From Acidomonas methanolica (GTDB taxonomy: Bacteria > Pseudomonadota > Alphaproteobacteria > Acetobacterales > Acetobacteraceae): 64,000 nucleotides of DNA. The notes under the pieces are model-generated. The model was not told where the DNA came from. It searched no databases and saw nothing but the letters and a program-made list of their open reading frames with translations. Below, piece after piece: positions 16,951 to 26,115 of this stretch. The DNA is taken from assembly GCF_004346035.1 (NCBI RefSeq), contig NZ_SLZN01000003.1:124001-188000 (forward strand). The letters run 5' to 3'. Positions within the stretch are counted from its first letter, which is position 1, and each line of letters opens with the position of its first letter. A program made the position numbers and the translations under genes.

Positions 16951-17946
16951 ATGAAACGAGAGTCGCACGCCGCGCGCCGGCTTCGCACGGGCATTGTCGG
17001 AGCCGGGCATTTCGGCCGGTTCCATGCGTTGAAATCGCGGGACGCGACCCGCGAGGATCTGGTGGCGCTGTTCGACCCCGATCCCGGGCGCGCGGCCCTC
17101 GTGGCGCGCGAGGCGGGATGTGCGGCCGCCCCGTCATTCGAGGCGTTGCTGGACGAGGTCGAGGCCGTGATCGTCGCCGCCCCGGCGGAGCATCATTTCC
17201 CGCTCGCCACGGCCGCGTTGCGGGCCGGGCGGCATGTTCTGGTGGAAAAGCCCGTCGCCGCGACGGTCGAGGAAGGTGCTGCGCTGGTCGAGCTGGCGGA
17301 GCGCGCCGGGCTGGTGCTTCAGGTCGGGCATCTCCTGCGCTATTCCGCCGAGCATCGCGCCATTTCCGAGCGGATCGGCCGTCCGCTTTATATCGAGGCG
17401 ACGCGCATCGCGCCCTTCAAGCCGCGCGGCACGGATGTCTCGGTCATTCTCGATCTGATGATCCATGATCTCGATCTCGTGCTCGCGCTGGTGAACAGCG
17501 CGATCGAGTCGGTGGACGCGCTCGGCGTCGCCGTGTCCTCGGCCCATGAGGACATCGCCAATGCGCGCGTGCGCTTCGTCAATGGCTGTGTTGCGACCAT
17601 CACCGCCAGCCGCATCTCGCTCAAGACGGAGCGGCGGATGCGGATTTTCTCGGAAGAGGGCTATTTGTCCGCCGATTTCATGCAGCGGGAACTCAGCTTC
17701 ATCGGCCGTGAGCGCGGTTTGCCGCTGCCCGGCACCGGCGGATTCCGGCGCGAGGCGGTGCGGTGGGACGATCATGACAGTCTGAGCGCGGAACACGAGG
17801 CGTTCGCTGCTTCCTGTCTCGACGGCGCGCCCGTTCTGGTCGATGGGCGGGCGGGGCTGCGGGCGCTGGATGCGGCATTGCGGGTGAAGGCCAGCATGGA
17901 CGCGACGCGGCACAGGATGAGCGAATCGGGGCTGATCGGCGAGTAG
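16951..17946 (+). CDS. Gfo/Idh/MocA family NAD(P)-dependent oxidoreductase
   Basis: The 331-aa protein has the N-terminal Rossmann motif TGIVGAGHFGRFHALKS, EKPVAATVEEGAALVELA (the EKP of the family), and a C-terminal alpha/beta domain (VILDLMIHDLDLVLAL). Members oxidise or reduce sugars and related alcohols; the substrate is not visible here. The ATG at 16951 lies close behind AAGGGG. It is divergent from secD, and downstream the convergent ABC-F gene ends 90 bases away. Confidence 0.85.
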   Translation: MKRESHAARRLRTGIVGAGHFGRFHALKSRDATREDLVALFDPDPGRAALVAREAGCAAAPSFEALLDEVEAVIVAAPAEHHFPLATAALRAGRHVLVEKPVAATVEEGAALVELAERAGLVLQVGHLLRYSAEHRAISERIGRPLYIEATRIAPFKPRGTDVSVILDLMIHDLDLVLALVNSAIESVDALGVAVSSAHEDIANARVRFVNGCVATITASRISLKTERRMRIFSEEGYLSADFMQRELSFIGRERGLPLPGTGGFRREAVRWDDHDSLSAEHEAFAASCLDGAPVLVDGRAGLRALDAALRVKASMDATRHRMSESGLIGE

Positions 17947-18034
17947 ACGTCCGGTCCCGGGATTTGATGGCGCGCTTCCTCTTCCGAAGAGAACGCCAGA
18001 GAGAACGACGACGCGCCCCGGGCGCGGAACGGCG

Positions 18035-19828
18035 CTAAGTTCGTTCCAGCTCTTCCCGCTTCGTCTCCAGTTCGATCCAGCGTTCCTCCGCCTGCGTGAG
18101 GTCCGCCTGCCGCGTTTCCAGCGTGGCGGTGAGGGTCTGGAAGCCCGCCGGATCGCGCTGATAGAGCGCCGGATCGGCGAGTTTTTCGCGCAGGGCGACG
18201 ATCTCGGCTTCGATGGCCGCGATTTCGCCCGGCAGGCTGTCCAGCACGCGCTGGTCCTTGTAGCTCAGTTTCTTCTGGGCGCGTTGCGGCTTCCCTCCCG
18301 GCGAGGCGGCGACCGGACGAAAGGTGTCGCGTCGTGGCGCGCTGTCGGGGCGCTGGGCCAGCATGTCGCTGTAGCCGCCCGCATATTCGATCCACTTGCC
18401 GTCGCCCTCCGCCACAAGGACAGATGTCGCCACGCGGTCGAGGAAATCGCGGTCATGGCTGACCAGCAGGACGGTTCCGGCGTAGTCGGCCAGCATCTCC
18501 TGCAACAGATCGAGCGTTTCGAGATCGAGATCGTTGGTCGGTTCGTCCAGCACGATGAGGTTGGACGGGCGGGCGAGCGCGCAGGCGAGGGCGAGACGGC
18601 CGCGTTCGCCGCCCGAGAGACTGCCGACCGGCGTGCGCGCCTGTTCCGGGCGGAAGAGAAAATCCTTCATGTAGCCGATCACGTGACGCTTCTCGCCGCC
18701 GACCTGCACCATGTCGCCCGAGCCGCCCGTCAGCGTGTCGGCGAGGGTCATGGCGGGATCGAGCGCAGCGCGGCGCTGATCCAGCGTCACGAGGGAGACG
18801 GAGGGGCCGAGCGTGACGGTCCCGGCGTCCGGCGCCATCTCCCCGGTGAGCAGATGCAGCAGCGTCGTCTTGCCCGCGCCGTTCGCCCCGACGATGCCGA
18901 GCCGGTCGCCGCGCAGCACGCGGAGATCGAGGTCGCGCACGATGGCGCGATCGCCATAGCTCTTCCCCACGTTCTCGGCGGCGATCGTGATCTTGCCGGT
19001 CGTCTCGGCGTCGCTGACGCTCATGCGCATCTGCGCCGGGCCGCGCGCCATCTCCTTGCGTCGCACCCTGAGGGCGGCGAGTTCGGCGACGCGGCGGACG
19101 TTCCGCTTGCGCCGCGCCGTCACGCCGTAGCGCATCCAGTCCTCTTCGCGGGCGATCCGCCGGGTGAGCTTGTGCGCCTCGGTTTCTTCCTGCTCCAGCA
19201 CCTCCTCGCGCCAGGACTCGAACCGCGCGAATCCCTGCTCGAGTCGGCGCGTCACGCCCTGGTCGAGCCAGACCACGGCGCGGGAGAGCGTCTCCAGCAG
19301 CCGACGGTCGTGGCTGATGACGATCATCGCGGCGCGCGAGGCGATGAGTTCCTTTTCCAGCCACGCGATGGCGGGCATGTCGAGATGATTGGTCGGCTCG
19401 TCGAGCAGCAGAAGGTCCGGGCGCGAGGCCAGCGCGCGGGCCAGGGCCGCCCGGCGCGCCTCGCCGCCCGAGAGGCTTCCGGCCGTTTCGCCGCCGGAAA
19501 GTCCGAGTTCCGCCAGCATGGCGCGGGCCTGGAACTGCTCCGCTTCCTCCAGCCCGGCGCTGACATAGTCATAGGTCGTGGAGAAGCCCGAAAGATCCGG
19601 CTCCTGAGCGAGGTAGAAGGCGCGCGCGCCGGGCTGGAGGAAGCGCGTGCCCGAATCGGCCTGCACCTCTCCCGCCGCGAGTCTCAGCAGGGTGGATTTG
19701 CCCGAGCCGTTGCGTCCGACGAGGCAGACGCGCTCTCCCGGCTGCACGCCGATGGCCGCGCCGTCGAGCAGCGGACGGCCGCCGAGGGAATAGACGATAT
19801 CCTGGAGGAGAAGCAGAGGAGGGGCCAT
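18035..19828 (-). CDS. ABC-F family ATPase, Uup-like
   Basis: The 597-aa cytoplasmic protein has two ABC domains and no TM segment: GRNGSGKSTLLRL and LSGGEARRAALARAL in the first, GANGAGKTTLLHL and LSGGERGRLALACAL in the second. The linker between them (RREDWMRYGVTARRKR region) and a C-terminal coiled coil (about the last 80 residues, rich in Leu, Glu and Arg) match Uup. ABC-F proteins act on ribosomes; Uup is also linked to transposon excision. Stand-alone, with a clear start. Confidence 0.9.
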   Translation of the reverse strand: MAPPLLLLQDIVYSLGGRPLLDGAAIGVQPGERVCLVGRNGSGKSTLLRLAAGEVQADSGTRFLQPGARAFYLAQEPDLSGFSTTYDYVSAGLEEAEQFQARAMLAELGLSGGETAGSLSGGEARRAALARALASRPDLLLLDEPTNHLDMPAIAWLEKELIASRAAMIVISHDRRLLETLSRAVVWLDQGVTRRLEQGFARFESWREEVLEQEETEAHKLTRRIAREEDWMRYGVTARRKRNVRRVAELAALRVRRKEMARGPAQMRMSVSDAETTGKITIAAENVGKSYGDRAIVRDLDLRVLRGDRLGIVGANGAGKTTLLHLLTGEMAPDAGTVTLGPSVSLVTLDQRRAALDPAMTLADTLTGGSGDMVQVGGEKRHVIGYMKDFLFRPEQARTPVGSLSGGERGRLALACALARPSNLIVLDEPTNDLDLETLDLLQEMLADYAGTVLLVSHDRDFLDRVATSVLVAEGDGKWIEYAGGYSDMLAQRPDSAPRRDTFRPVAASPGGKPQRAQKKLSYKDQRVLDSLPGEIAAIEAEIVALREKLADPALYQRDPAGFQTLTATLETRQADLTQAEERWIELETKREELERT

Positions 19829-19923
19829 GCCCGCTTATGTGTCGCGGAGCCGGTGCGTGCAAGCGGGGGGCTTGTCGGGCGTGCGGTTTGAACTTCCGGC
19901 GGGGGGCCTGCGTCAGGGCTCTT

Positions 19924-20658
19924 TCAGAAGGCCGTCAGCCCGCCCGTGACGGCCTGATAGGTGGTGATCGCGAGGGTCAGCGGCTCGAAGGGTTTGGTGA
20001 TGACGAAGGAGGGCTCTTCCGTCTCGCTGGTCAGCAGGCGCTCGGGATAGGCGGTGACGAAGACGACCGGGATGTCATGCGTCTTCATGATGCGCCGCAC
20101 CGCCTGCATGCCGTCCCCGCCCGCGCCGAGATTGATGTCGGCGAGGATGAGCCCGGGACGCAGGGTGGAGGCGAGGCGCACGGCGTCGGCCTCCGTATGG
20201 GCGACGGCGGCGACGGCGTGACCGCATTCCTCCACCACGTCCTGAATGTCCATGGCGATGATCGGCTCGTCCTCGATGATGAGCACGCTGGTCGAGGCCG
20301 TGCGGCGCAACCCGTCATGCGCCTTGGCCAGTTCTTCCAGCGCCTCTCCTTCCTTCATGCCGAGGATGCGGGTGGCGGAAGGCAGGGACAGACCCTCCAG
20401 CGCGGTGAGCAGCAGGAGCGCGCGTTGCGTGAAACTCAGGCCGGCGGTGGCTTTTGTCACGCGCGCCGCGCAATGTTGAGCCACGCGCCGATACAGGTTA
20501 TGCCGTATCGGGAGACCGTCCCCCTCTTCGGCGAGCAGATTCTCCAGGGACAGCTTGACCAGTACGTCGCCCTCTTTCTGGCTTCCGGCCAGCGCCCTTC
20601 CGAAGCGTCGGCCATAGGGCAGGGCCTGGACGAGTTCCTGGCGTCTGGCGTCCATCAT
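19924..20658 (-). CDS. phyR: General stress response regulator PhyR
   Basis: The 244-aa protein combines an N-terminal sigma-like domain (about residues 1-115, with VTKATAGLSFTQRALLLLTAL and the sigma-4-like ATRILGM) and a C-terminal receiver (about 125-240). The receiver has the acidic pocket VLIIEDEPIIAMDI, the phospho-acceptor Asp in LILADINLG, the Thr in FVTAYPE and the Lys in FVITKPFEP. This is the architecture of PhyR, the anti-anti-sigma factor that binds NepR when phosphorylated. Start at the ATG at 20658 (MMDARRQE); a second ATG follows. It is divergent from the ecfG gene. Confidence 0.93.
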   Translation of the reverse strand: MMDARRQELVQALPYGRRFGRALAGSQKEGDVLVKLSLENLLAEEGDGLPIRHNLYRRVAQHCAARVTKATAGLSFTQRALLLLTALEGLSLPSATRILGMKEGEALEELAKAHDGLRRTASTSVLIIEDEPIIAMDIQDVVEECGHAVAAVAHTEADAVRLASTLRPGLILADINLGAGGDGMQAVRRIMKTHDIPVVFVTAYPERLLTSETEEPSFVITKPFEPLTLAITTYQAVTGGLTAF

Positions 20659-20720
20659 GAGGTCAGATCTCCCGGCCAATCTGCCTGCGCTCATCGCGTG
20701 CGGAGGCAGGGCCGGGCGGA

Positions 20721-20749
20721 ATTATGGCATTTCTGCATCGGAACGCCAA
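20721..20749 (-). promoter_or_regulatory. Putative sigma-70-like promoter of phyR
   Basis: On the minus strand, TTGGCG and CATAAT are 17 bases apart, close to the sigma-70 consensus (TTGACA/TATAAT). The site lies about 63-91 bases upstream of the phyR start. The complementary strand carries GGAAC at 20740-20744, the -35 of EcfG-type promoters, but no CGTT follows at 16-17 bases. Confidence 0.4.
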
Positions 20750-20803
20750 CATCACGACGCTGACATCCGCCGGTGCCGCGTCGCTCGGAGGTTTTTCCCC
20801 TTC

Positions 20804-21382
20804 ATGTCCAGCAGAGCCCGTCCGGCCGCGCCTGTTCTGCCTCCCGCAGGAGGGTGGTCCTCCGTGCGGCAAGGGCTGGCGGCGCTGCTGCCGGATCTGC
20901 GCGGCTTCGCGCGCTTCCTCACGCGCGATCCGGCGGCGGCGGACGATCTCGTGCAGGACACGATCGTTCGCGCGCTCGCCGCGCAGGCGCAGTTCATGCC
21001 GGGCACGTCCCTCAAGGCCTGGCTGTTCACGATAGAGCGCAACGCCTTCCACGAGCATTGCCGGCGCCATGCGCGGGAAAAGGAAATCGTGGGCGACATG
21101 GAAAACGCCGCGCGGGAGAATGGCGGCGAGAACGGCGGCGCGCCGATGACCGACCAGATGCTCGACCTGCATGACATGCTATGGCAACTGCCGGACGAAT
21201 ACCGCGTGGCGCTCATTCTCGTCGGCGCTCAGGAACTGACCTACGAGGAGGCCGCGCAGATCTGCGACGCGCCCCTGGGGACGATGAAGGCGCGGGTCTC
21301 GCGGGCGCGGTCGAAACTCGCCGCTCTGGCCGGCGCGGCACTTCCAGATGATGAAAAATACAATAAAATCAATGAAATATAA
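20804..21382 (+). CDS. ecfG: ECF sigma factor of the general stress response (EcfG type)
   Basis: The 192-aa protein has sigma region 2 (GFARFLTRDPAAADDLVQDT, SLKAWLFTIERNAFHEHC) and region 4 (LPDEYRVALILVGAQEL, TYEEAAQICDAPLGTMKARV). This is the EcfG pattern. EcfG sets the alphaproteobacterial stress regulon and is held by NepR. I chose the ATG at 20804; GGAGG is 12 bases upstream, and the frame ahead of it shows no sigma similarity. It is divergent from phyR and followed by a second ECF gene. Confidence 0.9.
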   Translation: MSSRARPAAPVLPPAGGWSSVRQGLAALLPDLRGFARFLTRDPAAADDLVQDTIVRALAAQAQFMPGTSLKAWLFTIERNAFHEHCRRHAREKEIVGDMENAARENGGENGGAPMTDQMLDLHDMLWQLPDEYRVALILVGAQELTYEEAAQICDAPLGTMKARVSRARSKLAALAGAALPDDEKYNKINEI

Positions 21383-21483
21383 AATTCTTGCGGGAAGTGT
21401 CCGATTTTTCTCCCGCCCCGGCAACCTTTCCGGCGCGCCGTTCATTGATCTGGCAGAAGCTTATTGAAGCGAAGGATCAGACC

Positions 21484-22068
21484 ATGACGACGCAGACCTT
21501 TCACGATCAGGTCATCGCCATTCTCCCGAAGCTCCGTATCCAGGCGCTGTCCCTGGCCCGCAACCGCGCCGCCGCGGACGATCTGGTGCAGGACGCCGTC
21601 TGCAACGCGCTGGCCGCCCAGGACAGTTTCATTCCCGGGACGAATTTCTCGGCCTGGATGCATCGCATCCTGCGGAACCGCTTCATTTCCGATCTCCGCA
21701 AGCGCCGCGACACGGCGGATATCGACGACGTGCCCGCCTCCTCCTTCGCGACCAATCCGACACATGAGGACAATCTGGCGCTCAAGGATCTGTCCATGGC
21801 GCTGTCCCGCCTGCCCGCCGACCAGCGCGAGGCGCTCGTCATGGTCGTGGTGCAGGGCATGAGCTACGAGGAACTGGCGGAAGCCAGCGGATGCGCCGTC
21901 GGCACGGCCAAGAGCCGCGTGTTTCGCGCCCGCCGCCAGCTTGAGGCCTGGATGACCGGCGATCTTCCGACGAATGATAAATTGCGCGTGCGGGTGACGG
22001 CTTTGCGCGCGGTCCTCGACCAGCGCCGCCGCGAAGGGCACGACGATGAGGATCTTCTCTCCTTCTGA
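21484..22068 (+). CDS. Second ECF sigma factor of EcfG type
   Basis: The 194-aa protein is a clear paralogue of the upstream ecfG. Region 2 is LSLARNRAAADDLVQDAVCN and GTNFSAWMHRILRNRFISD, and region 4 is LPADQREALVMVVVQGM and SYEELAEASGCAVGTAKSRV. An extra C-terminal helix of about 30 residues (DKLRVRVTALRAVLDQRRRE) is absent from the first one. The ATG at 21484 follows AAGGA. About 100 bases separate it from ecfG. It may respond to the same NepR or to a different anti-sigma. Confidence 0.85.
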   Translation: MTTQTFHDQVIAILPKLRIQALSLARNRAAADDLVQDAVCNALAAQDSFIPGTNFSAWMHRILRNRFISDLRKRRDTADIDDVPASSFATNPTHEDNLALKDLSMALSRLPADQREALVMVVVQGMSYEELAEASGCAVGTAKSRVFRARRQLEAWMTGDLPTNDKLRVRVTALRAVLDQRRREGHDDEDLLSF

Positions 22069-22190
22069 TCTCCGGTCGGCAAACCTCGGGGCGTGGGGTG
22101 GCTGTCTGTCCGGTAACGGAGGATCGCATGGGCCGCATGACGCCGACAGCGCTTTCATGCTCCCGCAGCTTCAGGCCCGCGGTACGGGGA

Positions 22191-22204
22191 AAGCAACGTT
22201 GCTT
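22191..22204. promoter_or_regulatory. Perfect 14-bp palindrome upstream of nepR
   Basis: AAGCAACGTTGCTT is a perfect palindrome about 97 bases before the nepR start, in a region of 232 bases without another gene. It could be an operator. No known regulator can be assigned. Confidence 0.35.
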
Positions 22205-22300
22205 CTTGAGTTCATGGCGGCGAAACCATAGACGGCGGGAAGAATAGTATTACGGGGTCGGGCCGTGCTGGATGCTAATTCGGAAACCGGGGGTAGACAG

Positions 22301-22483
22301 ATGAGCGGGGGGAAGGACGGCAAGGAGCCCGCGGCCCGTCCCGACCCGGAGTCTGCGTTCGACCTGTGGTTGAAGAGGGGCCTGCACCAGCTTTTCGACA
22401 GCGTCGCCAATGAGCCGGTGCCGGAAGAACTGTTGCGCCTGATCGATGAAGATCGGGAGGGCAAGGAAGAGGGTGAGACGTAA
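22301..22483 (+). CDS. nepR: Anti-sigma factor NepR
   Basis: The 60-aa protein carries the NepR core: LWLKRGLHQLFDSVANEPVP followed by EELLRLIDE. In the family this helix-linker-helix segment wraps around EcfG and is taken over by phosphorylated PhyR. The ends are charged and poorly conserved. I take the ATG at 22301; a GTG at 22265 is also open. The kinase gene follows after 39 bases. Confidence 0.85.
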   Translation: MSGGKDGKEPAARPDPESAFDLWLKRGLHQLFDSVANEPVPEELLRLIDEDREGKEEGET

Positions 22484-22522
22484 GGCTCATTCCCGGAAGC
22501 GGGCCCGGGGACGAGGTGTCTG

Positions 22523-24358
22523 ATGTGGTCATTCGGCCTGCCCAGGCTCTTCGACACGGTCGGCACGAGAGTGATGGCGCTCATCATGGGCACGACCATG
22601 CCGCTCGCGTTGATTGCCGGTCTTCTCGCCTGGCACAGCTATCTCGCGACCATATCGGAGAGCGCGGGGCGCGTCGCGATGGCGGCGAATCTCGTGCGCG
22701 GCGAGTTGGTCAGCGATCTCGCGCGGACGCGGATGGCGTTGCGCATTTTCCTTACCTCGGGCGTCGTGTATCAGGATGTCCCGCGTGCGGCGGACATGCT
22801 CGAAACCCTGTCGCCCGGAAGCTACTGCATTTTCGCATTGATCGGGCAGGATGGCCGGATCCTCCAGTCCTTCGGGCATAATGGCGACAGCACCCTGCGA
22901 TGCGGCCGTCTCGTCATCGCGCGGGAAGACGCGGTCTCATGGCTGAGGCCGGGGCCGGGCGACGCGCGGCAGGACGTGACCCTGCTGCCGGAAAAGATGA
23001 CGCCGCTGGTGCGCGTGGCGGCCCCCGTCTCCTATCTCGATGCCGAAAACCGGCGCCGGAACGGCACCATCGTGGCGGTGGAGGCGCTGTCCATCGACGC
23101 GCTGCGCGCCATGACGACGGAGATGCGCACGAGCCCGTCATATAATTCCGTGGAGATCTGGATCGCGTCCAGCACGGTCGATCCCGTGCTGCTCGCCCGT
23201 CCCTTTTCCTCGGGCGAAACGGGCTGGAGCAGGCCGGCGCTCGATCGGGCGCACGCGCTCTTCGCCGCCGGGGGCAGAAGCAGCGGCTTTCTCGAGGCGG
23301 GGACGTATTACGCCGTTGCTCCGCTCATCGGCGACATGATGATCGTCGCGCGGTCCTCCCGGAACGAGGCGGAGCAGCGGGCGCTCAATCTGTTTCTCGC
23401 GCGGGTGCTGCTGATCGTGGCGCTGCTGGGGCTGGAATTCGTGGCCGTCGCCTATGCGGCGCATGCTTATGTGGTCGCGCCGCTGGAGAAACTGGCCACG
23501 GCGGTGACGGACTGGCGAAGGCGGAACGTCTTCGAGGTCGCCGAATCGCGCGCCTTGCCGCTGGAGATCCGTCATCTTGAGCGGGCGTTCCGCCGCGCCA
23601 TCGGGCGACTGGCCAGACATGAGGAGCGTCTGCGGCGCGCCGGGCGGCAGCAGGAGGCGCTGATCCGCGAGATTCATCACCGGGTGAAGAACAATCTTCA
23701 GATCGTCGCCTCCCTGCTCAATCTCCAGGCGAACCGGGCCACCGACACCGAGGTGCGTGAGGAGTTCCAGCTCGTGCGCGACCGCGTGCGGGCGCTGGCG
23801 ACGCTGCATCGCTATCTCTATCCCGAAGGCGGCATCGCCGCCCTCGATATCGTGGCGTTTCTGGAAGAGCTGTGCGGCCAGATCTATCTCTCCCAAGGGG
23901 TGGCGACGAATGGGCGCGTCAGGCTGCGACTCGAGGTCGAGCCTGTCCCCTTATCGCCGGACCAGGCCGTGCCGCTCTCCCTGATCGTCAACGAGACGGT
24001 CAATAACGCCCTGCGGCATGCGTTCCCTGCCGGGCGAACCGGGGAGATCCTCGTTTCGCTGAAGCAGACGGGCGACGGGCGCTGCGTCCTGCGCGTGCGT
24101 GACAACGGGGTTGGGCTGAGCCAGGCGAGCGAGACGGCGCTGCGGGAGAACCGCAAGGGACTCGGCATCCAGCTCGTGCGGGGATTCGCGCGGCAGATGC
24201 ATGGCGAATTTCATATCGACACGGATGGCGGCACCTGTTTCGAGGTGAATTTCGTTCTCACGGAACCTCCCGCGCGGGGAGCGGCCTCCCTCCTGTCCGA
24301 TCCGCCCGCCCTGCGCGGGCTGGCGCACGGGCTGGCGCGCGGAGCGGGCGAGAAGTAA
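22523..24358 (+). CDS. Sensor histidine kinase, HisKA_2 family (candidate PhyR kinase)
   Basis: The 611-aa kinase has TM1 (about residues 17-38), a periplasmic sensor of about 250 residues (double-Cache-like, no clear ligand), TM2 (about 288-312, LFLARVLLIVALLGLEFVAV) and a HAMP-like linker. Then come the HisKA_2 dimerisation domain with EIHHRVKNNLQIVASLLNLQ, and a HATPase with VNETVNNALRHAF and DNGVGLS. HisKA_2 and HWE kinases phosphorylate PhyR. Its place directly after nepR supports that role. Start ATG at 22523. Confidence 0.85.
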   Translation: MWSFGLPRLFDTVGTRVMALIMGTTMPLALIAGLLAWHSYLATISESAGRVAMAANLVRGELVSDLARTRMALRIFLTSGVVYQDVPRAADMLETLSPGSYCIFALIGQDGRILQSFGHNGDSTLRCGRLVIAREDAVSWLRPGPGDARQDVTLLPEKMTPLVRVAAPVSYLDAENRRRNGTIVAVEALSIDALRAMTTEMRTSPSYNSVEIWIASSTVDPVLLARPFSSGETGWSRPALDRAHALFAAGGRSSGFLEAGTYYAVAPLIGDMMIVARSSRNEAEQRALNLFLARVLLIVALLGLEFVAVAYAAHAYVVAPLEKLATAVTDWRRRNVFEVAESRALPLEIRHLERAFRRAIGRLARHEERLRRAGRQQEALIREIHHRVKNNLQIVASLLNLQANRATDTEVREEFQLVRDRVRALATLHRYLYPEGGIAALDIVAFLEELCGQIYLSQGVATNGRVRLRLEVEPVPLSPDQAVPLSLIVNETVNNALRHAFPAGRTGEILVSLKQTGDGRCVLRVRDNGVGLSQASETALRENRKGLGIQLVRGFARQMHGEFHIDTDGGTCFEVNFVLTEPPARGAASLLSDPPALRGLAHGLARGAGEK

Positions 24359-24423
24359 AACTTCGCTTAGAAACTACGGAAAGCCCTGTTCCCGACGCGT
24401 GGGGGCTTCTATATGCCCGGTTC

Positions 24424-26115
24424 ATGAAAAGCGCCGACAAGACCCTGACCCGCGCCTGGGTTCGCGCGCAATCGCGCCCCGCGCGCCGCGCCGCGTCGCC
24501 GGCCGTGTTCGCCGGGCTGGCTTCCACCGCGCTCGGCGTCGCGCAGGCCGGGCTGATCGCCACAGCGCTGGCCGCGGTGCTGACCGCCGTTGGCGTGCCC
24601 GACCGCCTGCTCGCGGCGCTCGCGCTCGTTCTGGTTCTGCGGGCGCTATTCGGTCTTGCGCAGGAACGCGCGGCCGCACGGGCGGGAATCGTGGCGCGGC
24701 GGCGGCTGCGCGGGTCGTTCCTGCGCGCGGTCGTGGCCGCCGGACCGCCCCTGCTGCGTCGTCAGCACAGCGCGGCCGTCGCCGGGACGATCGTGGACCG
24801 GGTCGATCTGCTGGACGGGTATTTTTCCCGCTGGATTCCGGCGGCCACGCTGGCGACGGCCGGTCCGTTGATCGTGCTCGCGGGCGTGTGGTGGCTGAGT
24901 CCGCGCGCGGTATGGGTGTTTGTCTGTTGTGGACTGGCGGTGCCGGTCGGGCAGGCGGTGTTCGGGATCGGGGCGGCGCGCGCGGCGCGCGGGCAGTTCC
25001 TCGCGATGATGCGGCTCCAGTCGCGCTTTCTCGACCGGCTGCGCGGCATCGCGACGGTCGTTCTGGCCAATGCGGAGGAGCGGGAGGCCGTTGCGTTGGG
25101 ACAGGCGGCGGATGACCTGCGGCGGCGGACGATGACGATCCTTCGCGTGGCGTTCCTGTCCTCGGCGGCGATCGACGTCGCGATGGTGGCGGCGATCGTC
25201 GGCGTGGTGCTGCTCTATCGCCATGATCTCGCCGCCGCATTGAGCGGTCATCCGGGGGGCGGGCATGCGGCCGGAACCGTCGCCTCGGCGCTCGCCGCGC
25301 TGCTTCTGGCACCGGAATTCTTCGCCCCTCTGCGCGCCATGGCGCTCGCCTATCAGGACCGCGCCCAGGCCGCGAGCACGGCAGAGGCCGCGCGGGATCT
25401 GGAGAGCGCGGTCGAGTTGGGGAGCGAATCTCCCGATTTCGGATCGGGGGTCACGCTCGTCGTCGAGAACGTCACCTATGCCTGGGCTGCCGATCGCGGA
25501 CCCGCCCTGCGCGATGTGAGTTTCACCGCCGGACCCGGGGATATCCTTGTTCTCGACGGGCCGTCGGGAGCGGGGAAATCCACGCTGGTCGAAGTGCTGC
25601 TCGGCTTCGTGCAGCCGCAATCCGGGCGCGTTCTGCTCAACGGATGCGATCTGGCGGATATCGCGCCTGCCGCCTTGTCGGGCGCTATGGGCTGGGTGGG
25701 CCAAAAGCCGGTGCTCTTCGCGGGCAGCCTGCGCGACAATCTGCTGTTCGCGCGGCCGGACGCCAGCGCGGAGGCGCTCGACCATGCCGTCCGCGCCGCG
25801 GCGATCGACCGCTTCCTGCCGCTGTTGCCGGAGGGGCTCGAGACGCGGGTCGGCGAGGGCGGTTTCGGCCTCTCCGGCGGTCAGGCCCAGCGGATCGCGC
25901 TGGCGCGCGCGATTCTCAAGGACGCGCCCCTGCTGCTGCTCGACGAACCGACCTCCCATCTGGACCCCGAGACGGAGGCGGTTGTCGTCGACGCCCTGCG
26001 TCACGTCGCGCGCGGGCGGACGGTGGTGCTGTGCAGTCATTCCGCCGCGCTGCGGGCGCTCGGGACGCGTCGGCTCGATCTGGCGCGGGGCGTGCTGATG
26101 GAGGCCGCGGCATGA
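24424..26115 (+). CDS. cydD: Thiol reductant ABC exporter subunit CydD
   Basis: The 563-aa protein fuses a six-TM domain (about residues 1-330) to an ABC domain. The latter has LDGPSGAGKSTLVEVLLGF (Walker A), LSGGQAQRIALARAIL and LLLDEPTSHLDPE. With CydC it exports glutathione and cysteine to the periplasm, needed for assembly of cytochrome bd and of some c-type cytochromes. No cydAB lies in the window. It is translationally coupled to cydC (ATGA overlap). Confidence 0.9.
   Translation: MKSADKTLTRAWVRAQSRPARRAASPAVFAGLASTALGVAQAGLIATALAAVLTAVGVPDRLLAALALVLVLRALFGLAQERAAARAGIVARRRLRGSFLRAVVAAGPPLLRRQHSAAVAGTIVDRVDLLDGYFSRWIPAATLATAGPLIVLAGVWWLSPRAVWVFVCCGLAVPVGQAVFGIGAARAARGQFLAMMRLQSRFLDRLRGIATVVLANAEEREAVALGQAADDLRRRTMTILRVAFLSSAAIDVAMVAAIVGVVLLYRHDLAAALSGHPGGGHAAGTVASALAALLLAPEFFAPLRAMALAYQDRAQAASTAEAARDLESAVELGSESPDFGSGVTLVVENVTYAWAADRGPALRDVSFTAGPGDILVLDGPSGAGKSTLVEVLLGFVQPQSGRVLLNGCDLADIAPAALSGAMGWVGQKPVLFAGSLRDNLLFARPDASAEALDHAVRAAAIDRFLPLLPEGLETRVGEGGFGLSGGQAQRIALARAILKDAPLLLLDEPTSHLDPETEAVVVDALRHVARGRTVVLCSHSAALRALGTRRLDLARGVLMEAAA

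Noticed and set aside
20740..20761. GGAAC before ecfG as an autoregulated EcfG promoter
   Set aside because: No CGTT occurs at 16-17 bases downstream; mentioned only as a half-site.
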